Positions 1-12,470 are shown, counted from the stretch's first letter. The stretch is 64,000 nucleotides of DNA from Leifsonia sp. TF02-11 (GCF_017565305.1 NZ_JAGEKP010000022.1:57127-121126), one strand, 5' to 3'. Translations and numbers: made by a program. The notes: generated by a model from the sequence alone, not told the origin.

Positions 1-2051
<2,051 letters not shown>

Positions 2052-2068
2052 TCAAATCGGGTGAAACG

Positions 2069-2100
2069 ACGGATGGGCGGGCCGAAGCCCGCCCATCCGT
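2069..2100 (-). terminator. Hairpin between rpmA and obg
   Basis: Perfect 14-bp stem (2069-2082 pairs with 2087-2100) with loop CGAA, in the gap between the rpmA stop and the obg start. There is no T-run after it on the minus strand. It could act as a partial terminator or as an RNA-processing stop that lowers obg relative to the ribosomal protein genes. Confidence 0.6.
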
Positions 2101-2122
2101 GAAGTGCAGTCGTGGGTGAGGC

Positions 2123-2380
2123 TCAGGCCTCGACGGCCACGATGTTGACGACCTTGCGGCCGCCCTTGTTGCCGAACTCCACCGAGCCCGCCGCGAGGGC
2201 GAACAGGGTGTCGTCGCCACCGCGGCCGACGTTGACGCCCGGGTGGAAGTGCGTGCCGCGCTGGCGGACCAGGATCTCGCCGGCGTTGACGGTCTGGCCG
2301 CCGAAGCGCTTCACGCCGAGGCGCTGCGCGTTCGAGTCACGACCGTTGCGAGTGGAGCTCGCGCCCTTTTTGTGTGCCAT
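2123..2380 (-). CDS. rpmA: 50S ribosomal protein L27
   Basis: The protein is 85 residues long, the usual size, and begins [20 protein letters not shown], the conserved L27 start; the N-terminal tail reaches the peptidyl-transferase centre. A GGQ-containing stretch and [13 protein letters not shown] follow as expected. It lies 31 bases downstream of rplU and upstream of obg, the standard L21-L27-Obg order. The start is preceded by a GAGGAGAAG Shine-Dalgarno sequence. Confidence 0.98.
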   Translation of the reverse strand: MAHKKGASSTRNGRDSNAQRLGVKRFGGQTVNAGEILVRQRGTHFHPGVNVGRGGDDTLFALAAGSVEFGNKGGRKVVNIVAVEA

Positions 2381-2411
2381 GTCTTCTTCTCCTCGAGAGG
2401 TTCGCTGTCGG

Positions 2412-2726
2412 CTACTTGATGCCGGTGATCTTGACGCGCGTGAGCTCCTGGCGGTGGCCCTGGCGCTTCTTGTAGCCGGTCTTGTTCTTGAACTTCTGGA
2501 TGACGATCTTCGGGCCGCGCAGGTCGCCGAGGACCTCGGCGGTCACCTTCACCTTGGCGAGGGACTTCGCGTCAGAGGTGATCTTGTCACCGTCGACGAG
2601 CAGGACGGCGGCCAGCTCGACGTTGCCGTCCTTGTCGGCCTTGATGCGGTCCATCGTCACGATGGTGCCGACCTCGACCTTCTCCTGCCGGCCACCGGCG
2701 CGCACAACTGCGTAAACCACTTTCAC
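2412..2726 (-). CDS. rplU: 50S ribosomal protein L21
   Basis: The protein has 104 residues and begins [20 protein letters not shown], followed by the conserved [15 protein letters not shown]-terminus that binds 23S rRNA. It is the first gene of rplU-rpmA-obg-proB. About 130 bases of leader separate it from the proposed promoter at 2853-2880; the leader holds a short stem just upstream of the gene (GTCGG ... CCGAC near 2733-2758), which might take part in regulation, but no known leader family could be assigned. Confidence 0.98.
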   Translation of the reverse strand: MKVVYAVVRAGGRQEKVEVGTIVTMDRIKADKDGNVELAAVLLVDGDKITSDAKSLAKVKVTAEVLGDLRGPKIVIQKFKNKTGYKKRQGHRQELTRVKITGIK

Positions 2727-2852
2727 GTACCTTTTCGTCGGGGATCAGTTCCCGACCGACGCCGTGGACCTGTCCTGCTCTTGTTTGTTCAGGGAGTTAC
2801 TGGTGAGCTCGCGCCCGCCGATGGCGGCGGGTGGCTCTCAGAAAACCGCGAG

Positions 2853-2880
2853 AGTGTACCGGCCTACCGGCACACACCAA
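2853..2880 (-). promoter_or_regulatory. Candidate promoter for rplU operon
   Basis: On the minus strand TTGGTG (2880-2875) is followed after 16 bases by TACACT (2858-2853), a fair match to a housekeeping sigma promoter. It sits between the divergent DUF4031 gene and rplU. Found by eye only. Confidence 0.45.
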
Positions 2881-2978
2881 CGGTCAACTTTACCCGACGC
2901 CGCACGACCCGTCAATTCAGCGAGGGGGCATCGAGACCGTCCGGCACCGTGGTCGGGGCCGGTTCCTACAATCATTCT

Positions 2979-3254
2979 ATGACGGTCCTGATCGATCCCC
3001 CGGCATGGCCCGCCCACGGCATGTTGTGGTCGCACCTGGTCAGCGATTCCTCACTCGACGAGCTGCACGCCTTCGCCGCCGCGGCGGACGTGCCCGCACG
3101 CGCTTTCGACCTCGACCACTACGACGTCCCCGACCGCCGCTACGACGAGCTCGTCGCCGCGGGAGCGGTGCCGGTCGACGGCAAGGAGCTGGTGACCCGG
3201 CTCATCGCGAGCGGGCTCCGCGTGCGCGCCCGCGACAGGGGCCGCCGCCACTAG
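2979..3254 (+). CDS. DUF4031 domain protein
   Basis: A 91-residue protein starting MTVLIDPPAWPAHGMLWSHL. The pattern VLIDPP.W..HG..WSHL..D and the later HYDVPDRRYDELV match the small DUF4031 family, widespread in actinobacteria and of unknown function. The start at 2979 is chosen because the conserved motif begins right there; the frame stays open upstream only as chance. It is divergent from rplU and convergent with rne. A small hairpin (CGCCAC-CGGA-GTGGCG, 3266-3281) lies between it and rne. Confidence 0.85.
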   Translation: MTVLIDPPAWPAHGMLWSHLVSDSSLDELHAFAAAADVPARAFDLDHYDVPDRRYDELVAAGAVPVDGKELVTRLIASGLRVRARDRGRRH

Positions 3255-3305
3255 ACCGCGCCCGCCGCCACCGGAGTGGCGAACGGACGCGGTCGTGTGG
3301 GGAAC

Positions 3306-5852
3306 TCAGGCGTCGCGCTGCTCGCCCGCGAGCTCGCCGCCGGTGATGACCGCGGTGCTGGCACGACGGCCGCGGCTGCGGCCCTGGCCGGCGGCCTTCG
3401 GATGCGGGAGGGCGTCGAGCACGGAGTCGAGCAGGAGCTCGGTCTCCACGGCGGACGGCGCGGGCGTCTGCGCGCGCTGCTCGGCCGGTGCGGGCAGGTC
3501 GATCAGCGGGAGGTCGACGTGCACGGCCGGCTCGGGCTCTGCGGCGGTGTCCGCAGCCACGGGCGGCTCGGAAGCGTCCACGGGCGCGTCCTGCGCCTCC
3601 TGGGCGCCGGTGCGCTGCTCGTCGCGCTGGCTTTTGCTCTTGCGCCGACGCTTCTTGGGTGCCGTCTCGGCCGCGGGGGCAGCCTGCGCGCCCTCTGCGG
3701 CTTCGGCGGCGGCGGGCTGCGTCTCACCAGCAGCCGCGCCGTCGCCCTCGTGGTGCAGATGCAGCGTGGACGCCGCGATCTGCGCGAGCGCGTTCTTGGC
3801 GTCGTCGGTGATCGCGTGCGTACCGTTGCCCGTGTGCGGAGCGCTCGACGCAGGCTGGCCTCCGCCGTTGCCGCCGCGACCGCGGCGGCGCTCGTTCTGC
3901 GGCTGCTGCTGCTGCGGCTGCCGGTGCTTCACGACCGGGTCGTGGTGCACGATGACTCCGCGTCCCGCGCACACCTCGCAGGCCTCGCTGAAGGTCTCCA
4001 GGAGGCCGAGGCCGAGCTTCTTGCGGGTCATCTGCACGAGACCGAGCGAGGTGACCTCGGCGACCTGGTGCTTGGTCCGGTCGCGGCTCAGGCACTCGAT
4101 GAGCCGGCGCAGCACCAGGTCGCGGTTGGACTCCAGCACCATGTCGATGAAGTCGACCACGATGATGCCGCCGATGTCGCGCAGCCGGAGCTGGCGGACG
4201 ATCTCCTCGGCGGCCTCCAGGTTGTTCTTGGTGACGGTCTCCTCGAGGTTGCCGCCGGAGCCCACGAACTTGCCCGTGTTCACGTCGACGACGGTCATCG
4301 CCTCGGTACGGTCGATCACGAGGGAACCGCCGGAGGGCAGCCAGACCTTGCGCTCCAGCGCCTTCTCGATCTGCTCGGTGATGCGGAACTCGTCGAAGGC
4401 GTCGCGGTCGCCGGTGTAGGCCTCGACGCGGTCGATCAGGTCGGGGGCGACCTGGCGCAGGTAGCTCTCGATCGTCTGGCGCGCGTCGTCTCCGGCGATG
4501 ACCAGCTTCTGGAAGTCCTCGTTGAAGACGTCGCGGATGATCTTGATGAGCAGGTCCGGCTCGCTGTGCAGGAGCGCGGGCGCCTGCTGCGTCTCGACCT
4601 GGCGGCTGATGTCCGCCCACTGCGCCGTCAACCTGGTGACATCGAGGGTGAGCTGCTCCTCGGTCGCGCCCTCCGCCGCCGTGCGCACGATGACGCCGGC
4701 GTTCTCGGGGAGCACCTCCTTGAGGATCTTCTTGAGCCGCGAACGCTCGGTGTCGGGCAGCTTGCGACTGATTCCGTTCATCGAGCCGTTGGGCACGTAG
4801 ACCAGGTAGCGGCCGGGCAGCGAGATCTGGCTCGTCAGCCGAGCGCCCTTGTGGCCGACCGGGTCCTTGGTGACCTGCACCAGCACGCGGTCGCCCGCCT
4901 TGAGCGCCAGCTCGATGCGACGCGGCTGGTTGCCGGTCTCGACCGCGTCCCAGTCGACTTCACCGGAGTACAGCACGGCGTTGCGGCCGCGCCCGATGTC
5001 GACGAAGGCGGCCTCCATGCTCGGGAGCACGTTCTGCACGCGACCGAGGTAGACGTTGCCGATGAGCGAGGCCTCCTGCGAGCGGGCCACGTAGTGCTCG
5101 ACCAGCACCTTGTCTTCGAGGACGCCGATCTGGATGCGGCCGCTCTTCGAACGGACGACCATCTGGCGGTCGACCGACTCGCGGCGGGCGAGGAACTCGG
5201 CCTCGGTGATGACCGGGCGGCGACGCCCGGCATCGCGGCCGTCGCGGCGGCGCTGCTTCTTGGCCTCCAGCCGGGTGGAGCCCTTGACCTTCTGCGGTTC
5301 GGTGATCAGTTCCGGCTCGCGCGGGGTGCGCACCTTGACCACGGTGTTCGCGGGGTCGTTCGCCTCGTTGCGGCCGTTCTCGCCCGCACGACGCCGCGAA
5401 CGGCGGCGGACAGACCCGGTCGGCTCATCGTCGGGAAGCGGCGGCAGCGGCAGGATGTCGGGCGCCTGGAACAGCAGCGTGGTCGGCGGGAGGCCGGGGA
5501 CGTACGCCGGTGCGGCCTCCGCCTGCTCGCCGTGGCGCTCGGGTAGAGCGGGGGGCTCATGGCCGTCGGTTGACGCGGTAGCCGCGTCGACCGGCACGGC
5601 CGTCGTGGCAGCGCCGTCCTCCCGTACCTCCTCGGTCGGCCCGGCGACCTCCGCCTGGACGTCGACGCCGGCCGCGGCCTGCTCGACGGCGACGTGCTCC
5701 GCAGCGACCTCGCGCTCCTCGGCGAACACCGGCGTCTCCGCCGTGTCGGCGGGTCGGCTGACGCGTCTGCCGCCGAAGATGCTGCGGCGTCTGCGTCCTC
5801 CTGAGCCCTGATCGTTGCTGTTCGTGTTGTCGATATTCTCGTTTTCCACCAT
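3306..5852 (-). CDS. rne: Ribonuclease E/G
   Basis: Endoribonuclease for mRNA decay and rRNA/tRNA maturation. Of its 848 residues, 1-230 form a charged, Pro/Ala/Glu-rich extension with an RRRR patch near residue 20-30. An S1 domain follows (about 265-345; GNVYLGRVQNVLPSMEAAFV). The catalytic DNase-I-like part has the metal ligands in DVNTGKFVG (D523) and VVDFIDM (D567), and the Zn-link CEVC lies at 625-628. The C-terminal 200 residues are a low-complexity RG- and Ala/Pro-rich tail with a KKRRRKSKS basic patch, typical of actinobacterial RNase E where both ends are disordered. It stands alone with a long upstream region of more than 300 bases. Confidence 0.97.
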   Translation of the reverse strand: MVENENIDNTNSNDQGSGGRRRRSIFGGRRVSRPADTAETPVFAEEREVAAEHVAVEQAAAGVDVQAEVAGPTEEVREDGAATTAVPVDAATASTDGHEPPALPERHGEQAEAAPAYVPGLPPTTLLFQAPDILPLPPLPDDEPTGSVRRRSRRRAGENGRNEANDPANTVVKVRTPREPELITEPQKVKGSTRLEAKKQRRRDGRDAGRRRPVITEAEFLARRESVDRQMVVRSKSGRIQIGVLEDKVLVEHYVARSQEASLIGNVYLGRVQNVLPSMEAAFVDIGRGRNAVLYSGEVDWDAVETGNQPRRIELALKAGDRVLVQVTKDPVGHKGARLTSQISLPGRYLVYVPNGSMNGISRKLPDTERSRLKKILKEVLPENAGVIVRTAAEGATEEQLTLDVTRLTAQWADISRQVETQQAPALLHSEPDLLIKIIRDVFNEDFQKLVIAGDDARQTIESYLRQVAPDLIDRVEAYTGDRDAFDEFRITEQIEKALERKVWLPSGGSLVIDRTEAMTVVDVNTGKFVGSGGNLEETVTKNNLEAAEEIVRQLRLRDIGGIIVVDFIDMVLESNRDLVLRRLIECLSRDRTKHQVAEVTSLGLVQMTRKKLGLGLLETFSEACEVCAGRGVIVHHDPVVKHRQPQQQQPQNERRRGRGGNGGGQPASSAPHTGNGTHAITDDAKNALAQIAASTLHLHHEGDGAAAGETQPAAAEAAEGAQAAPAAETAPKKRRRKSKSQRDEQRTGAQEAQDAPVDASEPPVAADTAAEPEPAVHVDLPLIDLPAPAEQRAQTPAPSAVETELLLDSVLDALPHPKAAGQGRSRGRRASTAVITGGELAGEQRDA

Positions 5853-6174
5853 CGCTGGTGCACTCCTCGACCGGCGGCGGCAACCCGCTCGCCGGGTACT
5901 CTCCGTCGGAGGTGCCGCGTGCGGCCCCCTCCGTAATCCTTGATCGGGCGGCGGATGCTCGTGGCACCGTCCGTCCGGCTTTCACTTGTCTTGTGCCTGT
6001 CGTGAGCGACCGGCTGTTTCATTCGGGCGCACCTGGCGCCCTCAAGCCTTCTGTTGGAGCCGACCGACATGCTGTCGGGACGACTTATCCAATGATTATC
6101 GCATGTCGACGGCCAGAGGCCGGCGCGACCCGCGTTCACAGAAGTGCCGCGTCGCGCCATGCCATAATCCGACT
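5853..6174. other. 322-base intergenic region between divergent rne and VKOR genes
   Basis: No gene is supported here. It must hold both the rne leader and the VKOR promoter. Visible elements are GATAAT on the minus strand (6100-6095), a possible -10 of rne that would give a leader of about 240 bases, and a small CCGACA/TGTCGG inverted repeat at 6064-6078. Long rne leaders are used for autoregulation in other bacteria; here that is only a suggestion. Confidence 0.4.
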
Positions 6175-6819
6175 GTGCCTGCCTCGAAGACTGCGCCCAC
6201 TGCTCCGACGACCGACCTCGCACCCGCGCCCTACCGCCGGCCGACCGCACTCGCGATCTTCCTGATCGTCGCCGGCGCCATCGGACTGTGGGCGGCCTGG
6301 ATGCTCACGCTCGACAAGATCTCGCTCCTGGAGAACGCGAACGCGCAGCTCTCCTGCAACTTCAACGTCCTCGTCGGTTGCGGCAAGAACCTCAATTCGT
6401 GGCAGGGCTCCCTGCTCGGGTTCCCGAACCCGATCCTCGGGCTCGGCGGCTGGACGGCCACCATCGCGGTCGGCGTCGGCCTGTTCGCCGCCGGACGCTT
6501 CGCTCGCTGGTACTGGATCGCCTTCAACGTCGGCGTCGTCCTCGCGCTCGCGCTCGTCATCTTCCTGATCACCCAGTCGATCACCGTGCTCAACGTGCTC
6601 TGCCCGTGGTGCATGGTCACCTGGGTCGTCACCATCCCCACGTTCTGGGCTGTCACGCTCTACAACCTGAAAGAGGGGAACATCCCGGTGCCGGAGCGCG
6701 CACGGAAGCTCTTCGGAACCCTCTACGGCTGGGTGCCGCTGATCACGATCGTCTGTTACGCCATCGTGGCGATCCTGGCGCAGATCCAGCTCGACTGGAT
6801 CCACCGCGCGTTCGTCTGA
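6175..6819 (+). CDS. Vitamin K epoxide reductase family protein (VKOR)
   Basis: Integral membrane quinone-linked thiol oxidoreductase that re-oxidises a DsbA-like partner for disulfide formation outside the cell. The 214 residues contain about five membrane segments. The redox pair is CPWC at 143-146 near a helix end, and the loop cysteines C61 and C69 lie after the first helix, in the spacing expected for VKOR. The GTG at 6175 is preferred because the conserved part starts soon after and an upstream ATG would add an unlikely Arg/Cys-rich stretch. No thioredoxin domain is fused and no DsbA gene is adjacent. Confidence 0.92.
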   Translation: MPASKTAPTAPTTDLAPAPYRRPTALAIFLIVAGAIGLWAAWMLTLDKISLLENANAQLSCNFNVLVGCGKNLNSWQGSLLGFPNPILGLGGWTATIAVGVGLFAAGRFARWYWIAFNVGVVLALALVIFLITQSITVLNVLCPWCMVTWVVTIPTFWAVTLYNLKEGNIPVPERARKLFGTLYGWVPLITIVCYAIVAILAQIQLDWIHRAFV

Positions 6820-6839
6820 TCCGCCACACAGAAGGGGAA

Positions 6840-6866
6840 GGGCTCCCGACCGCTGGTCGGGAGCCC
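6840..6866. terminator. Terminator between VKOR and ndk
   Basis: A 12-bp perfect stem (GGGCTCCCGACC with GGTCGGGAGCCC, 3-base loop) lies between the convergent genes. The plus strand continues with CTCTCTCT and the minus strand with CTTCCCC, so it can serve both directions. Confidence 0.8.
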
Positions 6867-6886
6867 CTCTCTCTGTCTGCCTGCGC

Positions 6887-7309
6887 TCAGTCGAACCAGA
6901 GCGCGAGCTCGCGCTGCGCCGACTCGGGCGAGTCGGAGCCGTGCACCAGGTTCTGCTGCACCTTGAGGCCCCAGTCACGGGCCAGGTCGCCGCGGATCGT
7001 ACCCGGGGCGGCCGTGGTCGGATCCGTCGCGCCGGCGAGCGACCGGAAGCCCTCGATGACGCGGTTGCCCGCGACCCGAAGGGCCACGATCGGCCCGGAC
7101 TCCATGAACTCGACGAGGGGCTCGTAGAACGGCTTGCCCTCGTGCTCGGCGTAGTGCTTCGCGAGGAGGTCGCGGTCGGCCTGCAGCATGCGCACGTCGA
7201 CGAGCGAGTACCCCTTGGCCTCGATGCGGCGCAGGATCTCGCCCGTGAGGTTGCGGGCGACTCCGTCGGGCTTGACGAGGACGAGGGTCTCTTCGACAGC
7301 GGTGGTCAT
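6887..7309 (-). CDS. ndk: Nucleoside diphosphate kinase
   Basis: Transfers the gamma-phosphate between nucleoside triphosphates and diphosphates through a phospho-histidine. It has 140 residues, normal length, beginning MTTAVEETLVLVKPDGVARN; the active-site NLVHGSDS carries the catalytic His and RGDLA is present. ATG 7309-7307 overlaps the stop of the DUF4233 gene by four bases. It is the last gene of ileS-folC-DUF4233-ndk. Confidence 0.97.
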   Translation of the reverse strand: MTTAVEETLVLVKPDGVARNLTGEILRRIEAKGYSLVDVRMLQADRDLLAKHYAEHEGKPFYEPLVEFMESGPIVALRVAGNRVIEGFRSLAGATDPTTAAPGTIRGDLARDWGLKVQQNLVHGSDSPESAQRELALWFD

Positions 7310-7704
7310 CTGGTCTCCGTTCGGTTGTTCCGGTCGATGCGGGAGGCGGCGATCATGCAGTAGGTCCACATGGCCGTGAAGATCGCCCCCACGATGAAGA
7401 AGGCGGGCACGAGGAATCCGGCTGCGACGACGACGAGCTGAACGATCCAGCCCAGGACGACGCCGGCGCGGTTCCGCATCAGCCCGATGGCGGCGATCAT
7501 CAGGAGGACGACCACCGCTCCCCCGCCCAGCGCGATCCACGCGGGCAGGCTCTTGAGCCCGAAGAGCACGAGGGCCCCCAGGAAGACGACGATGAGCTCG
7601 AAGCCCAGCACGATCGAGCCGAGACTCTCGCGGAGCGTCCGTCGGCGCCGGGCGCGCGGAGGGGTCGCGGGCTCGTCGGCCGCCCCGGGGGTCTGGTCGC
7701 TCAC
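7306..7704 (-). CDS. DUF4233 membrane protein
   Basis: A 132-residue protein with a short Arg-rich N-terminus (residues 18-28) and about four hydrophobic segments (SIVLGFELIVVFLGALVLFG, then three more), ending in a basic tail. DUF4233 proteins are regularly found between folC and ndk in actinobacteria; function unknown. The GTG start at 7704-7702 overlaps the folC stop (GTGA) and the end overlaps ndk (ATGA), so translation is probably coupled on both sides. Confidence 0.88.
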   Translation of the reverse strand: MSDQTPGAADEPATPPRARRRRTLRESLGSIVLGFELIVVFLGALVLFGLKSLPAWIALGGGAVVVLLMIAAIGLMRNRAGVVLGWIVQLVVVAAGFLVPAFFIVGAIFTAMWTYCMIAASRIDRNNRTETR

Positions 7705-9068
7705 GCCGTCGCGTCCTTCCAGCCCTGCTCCTCGGCGTACGCCATGGCGGCACCGACGAGCACGATCGAGCCGGTGACGACCACAGCGCGACGCGGTTCC
7801 TCGCCCGCCCACTCGCGCGCCGCCTCCAGGGCGTCGAGCGCGTCCGTGTAGACGATGGTCGCCTCGTCACCGGCTTCGTCTCGAACGATGTCGCCGAGCT
7901 CCTCGGCCGACAGCGCACGATCGGACGCCGGCTCGGTCACGAAGAACTGCGTGGCGACCGGAACGAGCGCCCGGACGACGCCGCGCGCGTCCTTGTCGCC
8001 GAGGCTTCCGAACACGAAGGTCAGCTCGTCGAAGTCGAAGTACCGGCGCATCGCGTCGGCGAGCGTGGCCGCCCCCGCGGGATTGTGCGCCGCGTCGACC
8101 AGCACGGTCGGCTCGACGCCGATCAGTTGCAGCCGACCGGGCGAGGTCGCCGTTGCGAAGCCCTCTTCGACCAGGTCGGTCTTGAGCGGCTGGCTGCCGC
8201 GCCCCAGGAACGTCTCGACCGCCGCGACGGCCACAGCGGCGTTCTGCGCCTGGTGATCGCCGTACAGCGGGAGGAAGACGTCTTCGTAGGTCGCCGCGCG
8301 ACCGCGCACCGTCACGAGCTGGCCTCCGACGGCGACGCGGGTGTCGACGACGTCGAAGTCCCGCGGCGCGGCGGCTAGCGTGGACTCGGTCAGCCGCGCC
8401 GCCTCCTCCAGCTCGGCCATGGCCTCCGGCACCTGGGCGGAGCTGACCACGTCGGCGGACGGCTTGATGATCCCCGACTTGGTGCGCGCGATTTCGCGGA
8501 CCGTGTCGCCGAGCTGTCGGGTGTGGTCGAGCGAGATCGGCGTGAACACAGCGACCTGGCCGTCGCCGACGTTGGTCGAGTCCCACTCGCCGCCCATGCC
8601 GACCTCGATCACCGCGACGTCGACGGGGGCGTCGGCGAACGCGGCGAAGGCGAGAGCCGTCAACGCCTCGAAGAAGGTCAGCGGCGCGGCGCCCCGCTCC
8701 TCCAGCTCCGCATCGACGATCTCGAGGTAGGGACGCACGTCCTCCCAGTTGCGCACGAGCGCCTCGTCGGAGATCGGCTGGCCGTCGATCATGATCCGCT
8801 CGTTGAACCGCACGAGGTGCGGGCTGGTGAGCAGGCCGGTGCGCAGGCCGTACGCCCGCAGGATGCTCTCGGCGATGCGGCTGGTCGACGTCTTGCCGTT
8901 GGTGCCGGTGATGTGGATGATCGGGTAGGCCCGCTGCGGATCGCCCAACAGCTCGACCGCCCGCCGCGTGGCGTCCAGCCGGTGCTCGGGGGCACCCTCG
9001 CCGATGCGGGAGAGCAGCGCCTGATAGACGGCCTCAGCCTCGTCGTGCAGCTCGTCGGCGTCGGTCAT
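7701..9068 (-). CDS. folC: Dihydrofolate synthase/folylpolyglutamate synthase
   Basis: Adds glutamate to dihydropteroate and to folates. The 455-residue protein has the Mur-ligase-type P-loop GTNGKTS (55-61), [22 protein letters not shown] and DAAHNPAGA, all marks of FolC. It overlaps ileS by four bases at its start and DUF4233 by four at its end, so it is part of the T-box-led transcript. Confidence 0.96.
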   Translation of the reverse strand: MTDADELHDEAEAVYQALLSRIGEGAPEHRLDATRRAVELLGDPQRAYPIIHITGTNGKTSTSRIAESILRAYGLRTGLLTSPHLVRFNERIMIDGQPISDEALVRNWEDVRPYLEIVDAELEERGAAPLTFFEALTALAFAAFADAPVDVAVIEVGMGGEWDSTNVGDGQVAVFTPISLDHTRQLGDTVREIARTKSGIIKPSADVVSSAQVPEAMAELEEAARLTESTLAAAPRDFDVVDTRVAVGGQLVTVRGRAATYEDVFLPLYGDHQAQNAAVAVAAVETFLGRGSQPLKTDLVEEGFATATSPGRLQLIGVEPTVLVDAAHNPAGAATLADAMRRYFDFDELTFVFGSLGDKDARGVVRALVPVATQFFVTEPASDRALSAEELGDIVRDEAGDEATIVYTDALDALEAAREWAGEEPRRAVVVTGSIVLVGAAMAYAEEQGWKDATA

Positions 9069-12000
9069 CGCGCGTCCTCCACCTTCGTCACACCGACCGT
9101 GAACCGGCCGGCGTTCGCGAACTGTCCCGCGCCGAACTCCTTGACGAAGCCGTCGGAGTCGTCATCGAGGGCATCAGCCGTCGACACGAACGCGAATTCG
9201 AGCGCCAGCGTCTCGGCCGCGATGTCCACGGCGTCGCCCGCGAGTGCGATGGCCCGCACGTCGTCGTCGTGCTCGAAGGCGACGTTCAGCTCGATCCGGT
9301 CGCTCACGTCGAGGCCCGCCGCCTTGCGGGTGTCCTGCACGGCGCGGATCACGTCGCGGGCCAGGCCCTCGGCCTCCAGCTCGGGCGTGGTGGCGGTGTC
9401 GAGCAGCACGAAGCCGCCGCCCGGGAGCAGCGCCAGCGCCGACGAGGCCTCCTCGTCGGTCTGCGCGGTCTCCAGGACCAGCTCGTACTCGCCCTCGACC
9501 AGCTCCACGCCGCCCACGGTAACGACTCCGTCGTGCTCCGACCAGTCACCGGCGCGTGCAGCCTGGATGACCAGCTGCACCTGCTTGCCGAGCCGCGGGC
9601 CGGCCGCCCGCGCGTTGACGGTGAGCCGGCTGGTGATGCCGTAGGAGGCCGCGCTGTCGTCGGCGAGCTCGACCAGCTCGACGGCCTTGACATTGAGCTC
9701 GTCGCGCAGGATCGCCTCGAACGGACGCAGCGCCTCCGCGTCGGCGGCGACCACCGTCAGCGAGGCGAGCGGCAGCCGGACCCGGCGCCCCGACTGCTTG
9801 CGCAGCGAGAGCGTGGTCGAGCTGATCGCACGGATGCGGTCCATGGCGTCGACCAGCGCGTCGTCCGCGGGGAAGACGTCGGCCTCCGGCCAGTCGGTCA
9901 AGTGGACGCTGCGTCCACCGGTCAGGTCCTTCCAGATGCGCTCGCTGATCAGCGGCAGCAGCGGGGCGGCGACCCGCGTCACGGTCTCCAGGACCGTGTA
10001 GAGGGTGTCGAACGCCTCGGTCCCCGTGCCGTCGTCCGTCACGCCGGTCCAGAACCGGTCGCGGGAACGGCGCACGTACCAGTTGGTCAGCACGTCGGCG
10101 AAGTCCCGGAGCTTCGCGGAGGCGAGGGTCGAGTCGAGACCCTCGAGGTCGGCGGTCACCGCCTCCACCAGATCGCGGGTCTTCGCCAGCAGATAGCGGT
10201 CGAGGACGTCGGTCGAGTCCGTCGAGTGCTTCGCCTCGTAGCCTGTGGCGTTGGCGTACAGCGAGAAGAAGTACCAGGTGCTCCACAGCGGCAGCAGCAC
10301 CTGGCGGACTCCCTCGCGGATGCCCTCCTCCGTCACGACCAGGTTGCCGCCTCGCAGCACAGGGCTCGACATCAGGAACCAGCGCATCGCGTCCGAGCCG
10401 TCGCGGTCGAAGACCTCGTTGACGTCGGGGTAGTTGCGCAGCGACTTCGACATCTTCTGGCCGTCGCTGCCGAGCACGATGCCGTGCGAGATCACGTTCG
10501 TGAACGCGGGCCGGTCGAACAGCGCCGTGCCGAGCGTGTGCAGCAGGTAGAACCAGCCGCGCGTCTGGCCGATGTACTCGACGATGAAGTCCGCCGGGTT
10601 GTGGCTGTCGAACCAGTCGTGGTTCTCGAACGGGTAGTGCACCTGGGCGAACGGCATCGACCCCGAGTCGAACCACACGTCGAGCACATCCGGGATGCGT
10701 CGCATCGTCGAACGGCCGGACGGGTCGTCGGGGTTCGGGCGGGTCAGCTCGTCGATGAACGGCCGGTGGAGGTCCGGGCCGCCCGCGGCGTTGACCGGCA
10801 GCCGCCCGAAGTCGCGCTCGAGCTCCTCCAGCGAACCGTAGACATCGACACGCGGGTACGCGGGATCGTCGCTCTTCCACACCGGGATCGGCGAGCCGAA
10901 GTAGCGGTTGCGCGACACGGACCAGTCGCGGGCGCCCGCGAGCCACTTTCCGAACTGGCCGTCCTTGACGTTCTCCGGCACCCAGTTGATGCCCTGGTTG
11001 AGCTCCACCATGCGGTCGCGGAACTCGGTGACACGCACGAACCAGCTCGAGACGGCCTTGTAGATCAGCGGGTTGCGGCAGCGCCAGCAGTGCGGGTACG
11101 AGTGCTCGTAGCTCGCCTGGCGCAGCAGCCGGCCCTCCTCGCGCAGCAGCGTGGTGAGCGGCTTGTTCGCCTCGAAGACCTGCAGGCCGGCCACGTCCTG
11201 CACCTCGGGGAGGAAACGCGCTCCGTCGTCGACCGAGATGATCACGGGGATGCCGGCGGCTTCACAGACCCGCTGGTCGTCCTCGCCGTAGGCGGGAGCC
11301 TGGTGGACGATGCCGGTGCCGTCTTCGGTGGTGACGTAGTCGTCGACCAGGATCTGCCAGGCGTTCTGCGTGCCGTACTTCTCGGTGTCGGCGTAGTAGT
11401 CCCAGAGCCGGTCGTAGGTCACGCCCTCCAGGTCGCGGCCGACGACGGTTCGGCTGATCGCCTCGCGGGCCGCCTCCGGCGACTCGTAACCGAGGTCCTT
11501 GGCGTAGTTGCCGACGAGGTCGACGGCCAGCAGGTACTCGCCGCTCAGCGAGTCCTCCTCCGCGAGTCCGGCGCTGTGCCGGCCACCCGTGCGTCCGTGC
11601 ACGTCAGCCGCGCCGTTCGGGCCGGCGGGAACGACCGCGTACCGGATGTCGGGGCCGACCACCAGTGCGAGGTTGGTCGGCAGCGTCCACGGCGTGGTCG
11701 TCCAGGCGAGCGCGCGCACGCCCGTGAGCCCGAGAGCCTCCGCCTTCGCGCCGGTGAGCGGGAAGGTCACCGTGACCGTCTGGTCCTGGCGCATCTTGTA
11801 GACGTCGTCGTCCATGCGCAGCTCGTGGTTCGACAGCGGGGTCTGGTCGCGCCAGCAGTACGGCAGCACGCGGTGGCCCTCGTAGGCGAGGCCCTTGTCG
11901 TAGAGCTGCTTGAACGCCCAGATCACGGACTCCATGTAGGAGGTGTCCAACGTCTTGTAGTCGTTGTCGAAGTCTACCCACCGCGCCTGGCGGGTAACGT

Positions 12001-12466
12001 ACTCCTGCCACTCGCGGGTGTAGCGAAGCACGGAGTCCTTCGCGGCCTGGTTGAAGGCCGCGAGCCCCATCTCCTCGATCTGGCTCTTGTCGGTGATGCC
12101 GAGCTGCCGCTCCGCCTCCAGCTCAGCCGGGAGGCCGTGGGTGTCCCAGCCGAAGCGCCGCTCCACCTTCTTGCCGCGCATGGTCTGGAAGCGCGGGAAG
12201 ACGTCCTTCGCGTAGCCGGTGAGCAGGTGGCCGTAGTGCGGGAGGCCGTTCGCGAACGGCGGGCCGTCGTAGAAGACCCACTCGGGAGCGCCCTCGCGGT
12301 TGTCGACCGACGCGCGGAACGTGCCGTCTTCGGCCCAGAACGCCAGCACATCGGTCTCGATCTCCGGGAACACCGGCGACGGCGTGACGTCCTGACGCGG
12401 CTCGCGCCCGGGCTCGGCGGCTTCGTCCGGCGCTGATCCGTCCGGCGCTGACTTGGGGTACGGCAT
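9065..12466 (-). CDS. ileS: Isoleucyl-tRNA synthetase
   Basis: Charges tRNA-Ile. The 1133-residue enzyme has the HIGH-type motif HYGH near residue 76 and KMSKS near residue 670, an editing domain between them (the [10 protein letters not shown] segment), and the eukaryote-like/actinobacterial IleRS C-terminus without the usual zinc Cys cluster. An N-terminal extension of about 30 residues is rich in Pro, Glu and Asp. The ATG at 12466-12464 follows AGGAG (12475-12471 on the minus strand), which is part of the T-box switch. Confidence 0.97.
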   Translation of the reverse strand: MPYPKSAPDGSAPDEAAEPGREPRQDVTPSPVFPEIETDVLAFWAEDGTFRASVDNREGAPEWVFYDGPPFANGLPHYGHLLTGYAKDVFPRFQTMRGKKVERRFGWDTHGLPAELEAERQLGITDKSQIEEMGLAAFNQAAKDSVLRYTREWQEYVTRQARWVDFDNDYKTLDTSYMESVIWAFKQLYDKGLAYEGHRVLPYCWRDQTPLSNHELRMDDDVYKMRQDQTVTVTFPLTGAKAEALGLTGVRALAWTTTPWTLPTNLALVVGPDIRYAVVPAGPNGAADVHGRTGGRHSAGLAEEDSLSGEYLLAVDLVGNYAKDLGYESPEAAREAISRTVVGRDLEGVTYDRLWDYYADTEKYGTQNAWQILVDDYVTTEDGTGIVHQAPAYGEDDQRVCEAAGIPVIISVDDGARFLPEVQDVAGLQVFEANKPLTTLLREEGRLLRQASYEHSYPHCWRCRNPLIYKAVSSWFVRVTEFRDRMVELNQGINWVPENVKDGQFGKWLAGARDWSVSRNRYFGSPIPVWKSDDPAYPRVDVYGSLEELERDFGRLPVNAAGGPDLHRPFIDELTRPNPDDPSGRSTMRRIPDVLDVWFDSGSMPFAQVHYPFENHDWFDSHNPADFIVEYIGQTRGWFYLLHTLGTALFDRPAFTNVISHGIVLGSDGQKMSKSLRNYPDVNEVFDRDGSDAMRWFLMSSPVLRGGNLVVTEEGIREGVRQVLLPLWSTWYFFSLYANATGYEAKHSTDSTDVLDRYLLAKTRDLVEAVTADLEGLDSTLASAKLRDFADVLTNWYVRRSRDRFWTGVTDDGTGTEAFDTLYTVLETVTRVAAPLLPLISERIWKDLTGGRSVHLTDWPEADVFPADDALVDAMDRIRAISSTTLSLRKQSGRRVRLPLASLTVVAADAEALRPFEAILRDELNVKAVELVELADDSAASYGITSRLTVNARAAGPRLGKQVQLVIQAARAGDWSEHDGVVTVGGVELVEGEYELVLETAQTDEEASSALALLPGGGFVLLDTATTPELEAEGLARDVIRAVQDTRKAAGLDVSDRIELNVAFEHDDDVRAIALAGDAVDIAAETLALEFAFVSTADALDDDSDGFVKEFGAGQFANAGRFTVGVTKVEDAR

Positions 12467-12470
12467 CTCT

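Noticed and set aside
2880..2895. TTGACC as -35 of the rplU promoter
   Set aside because: It is 23 bases from the -10 box, too far; TTGGTG fits better.
9269..12436. Very long open frame (about 1055 codons) on the strand opposite ileS
   Set aside because: It mirrors ileS codon positions in a high-GC genome and has no family motif; the same applies to long frames opposite obg, rne and clpX.
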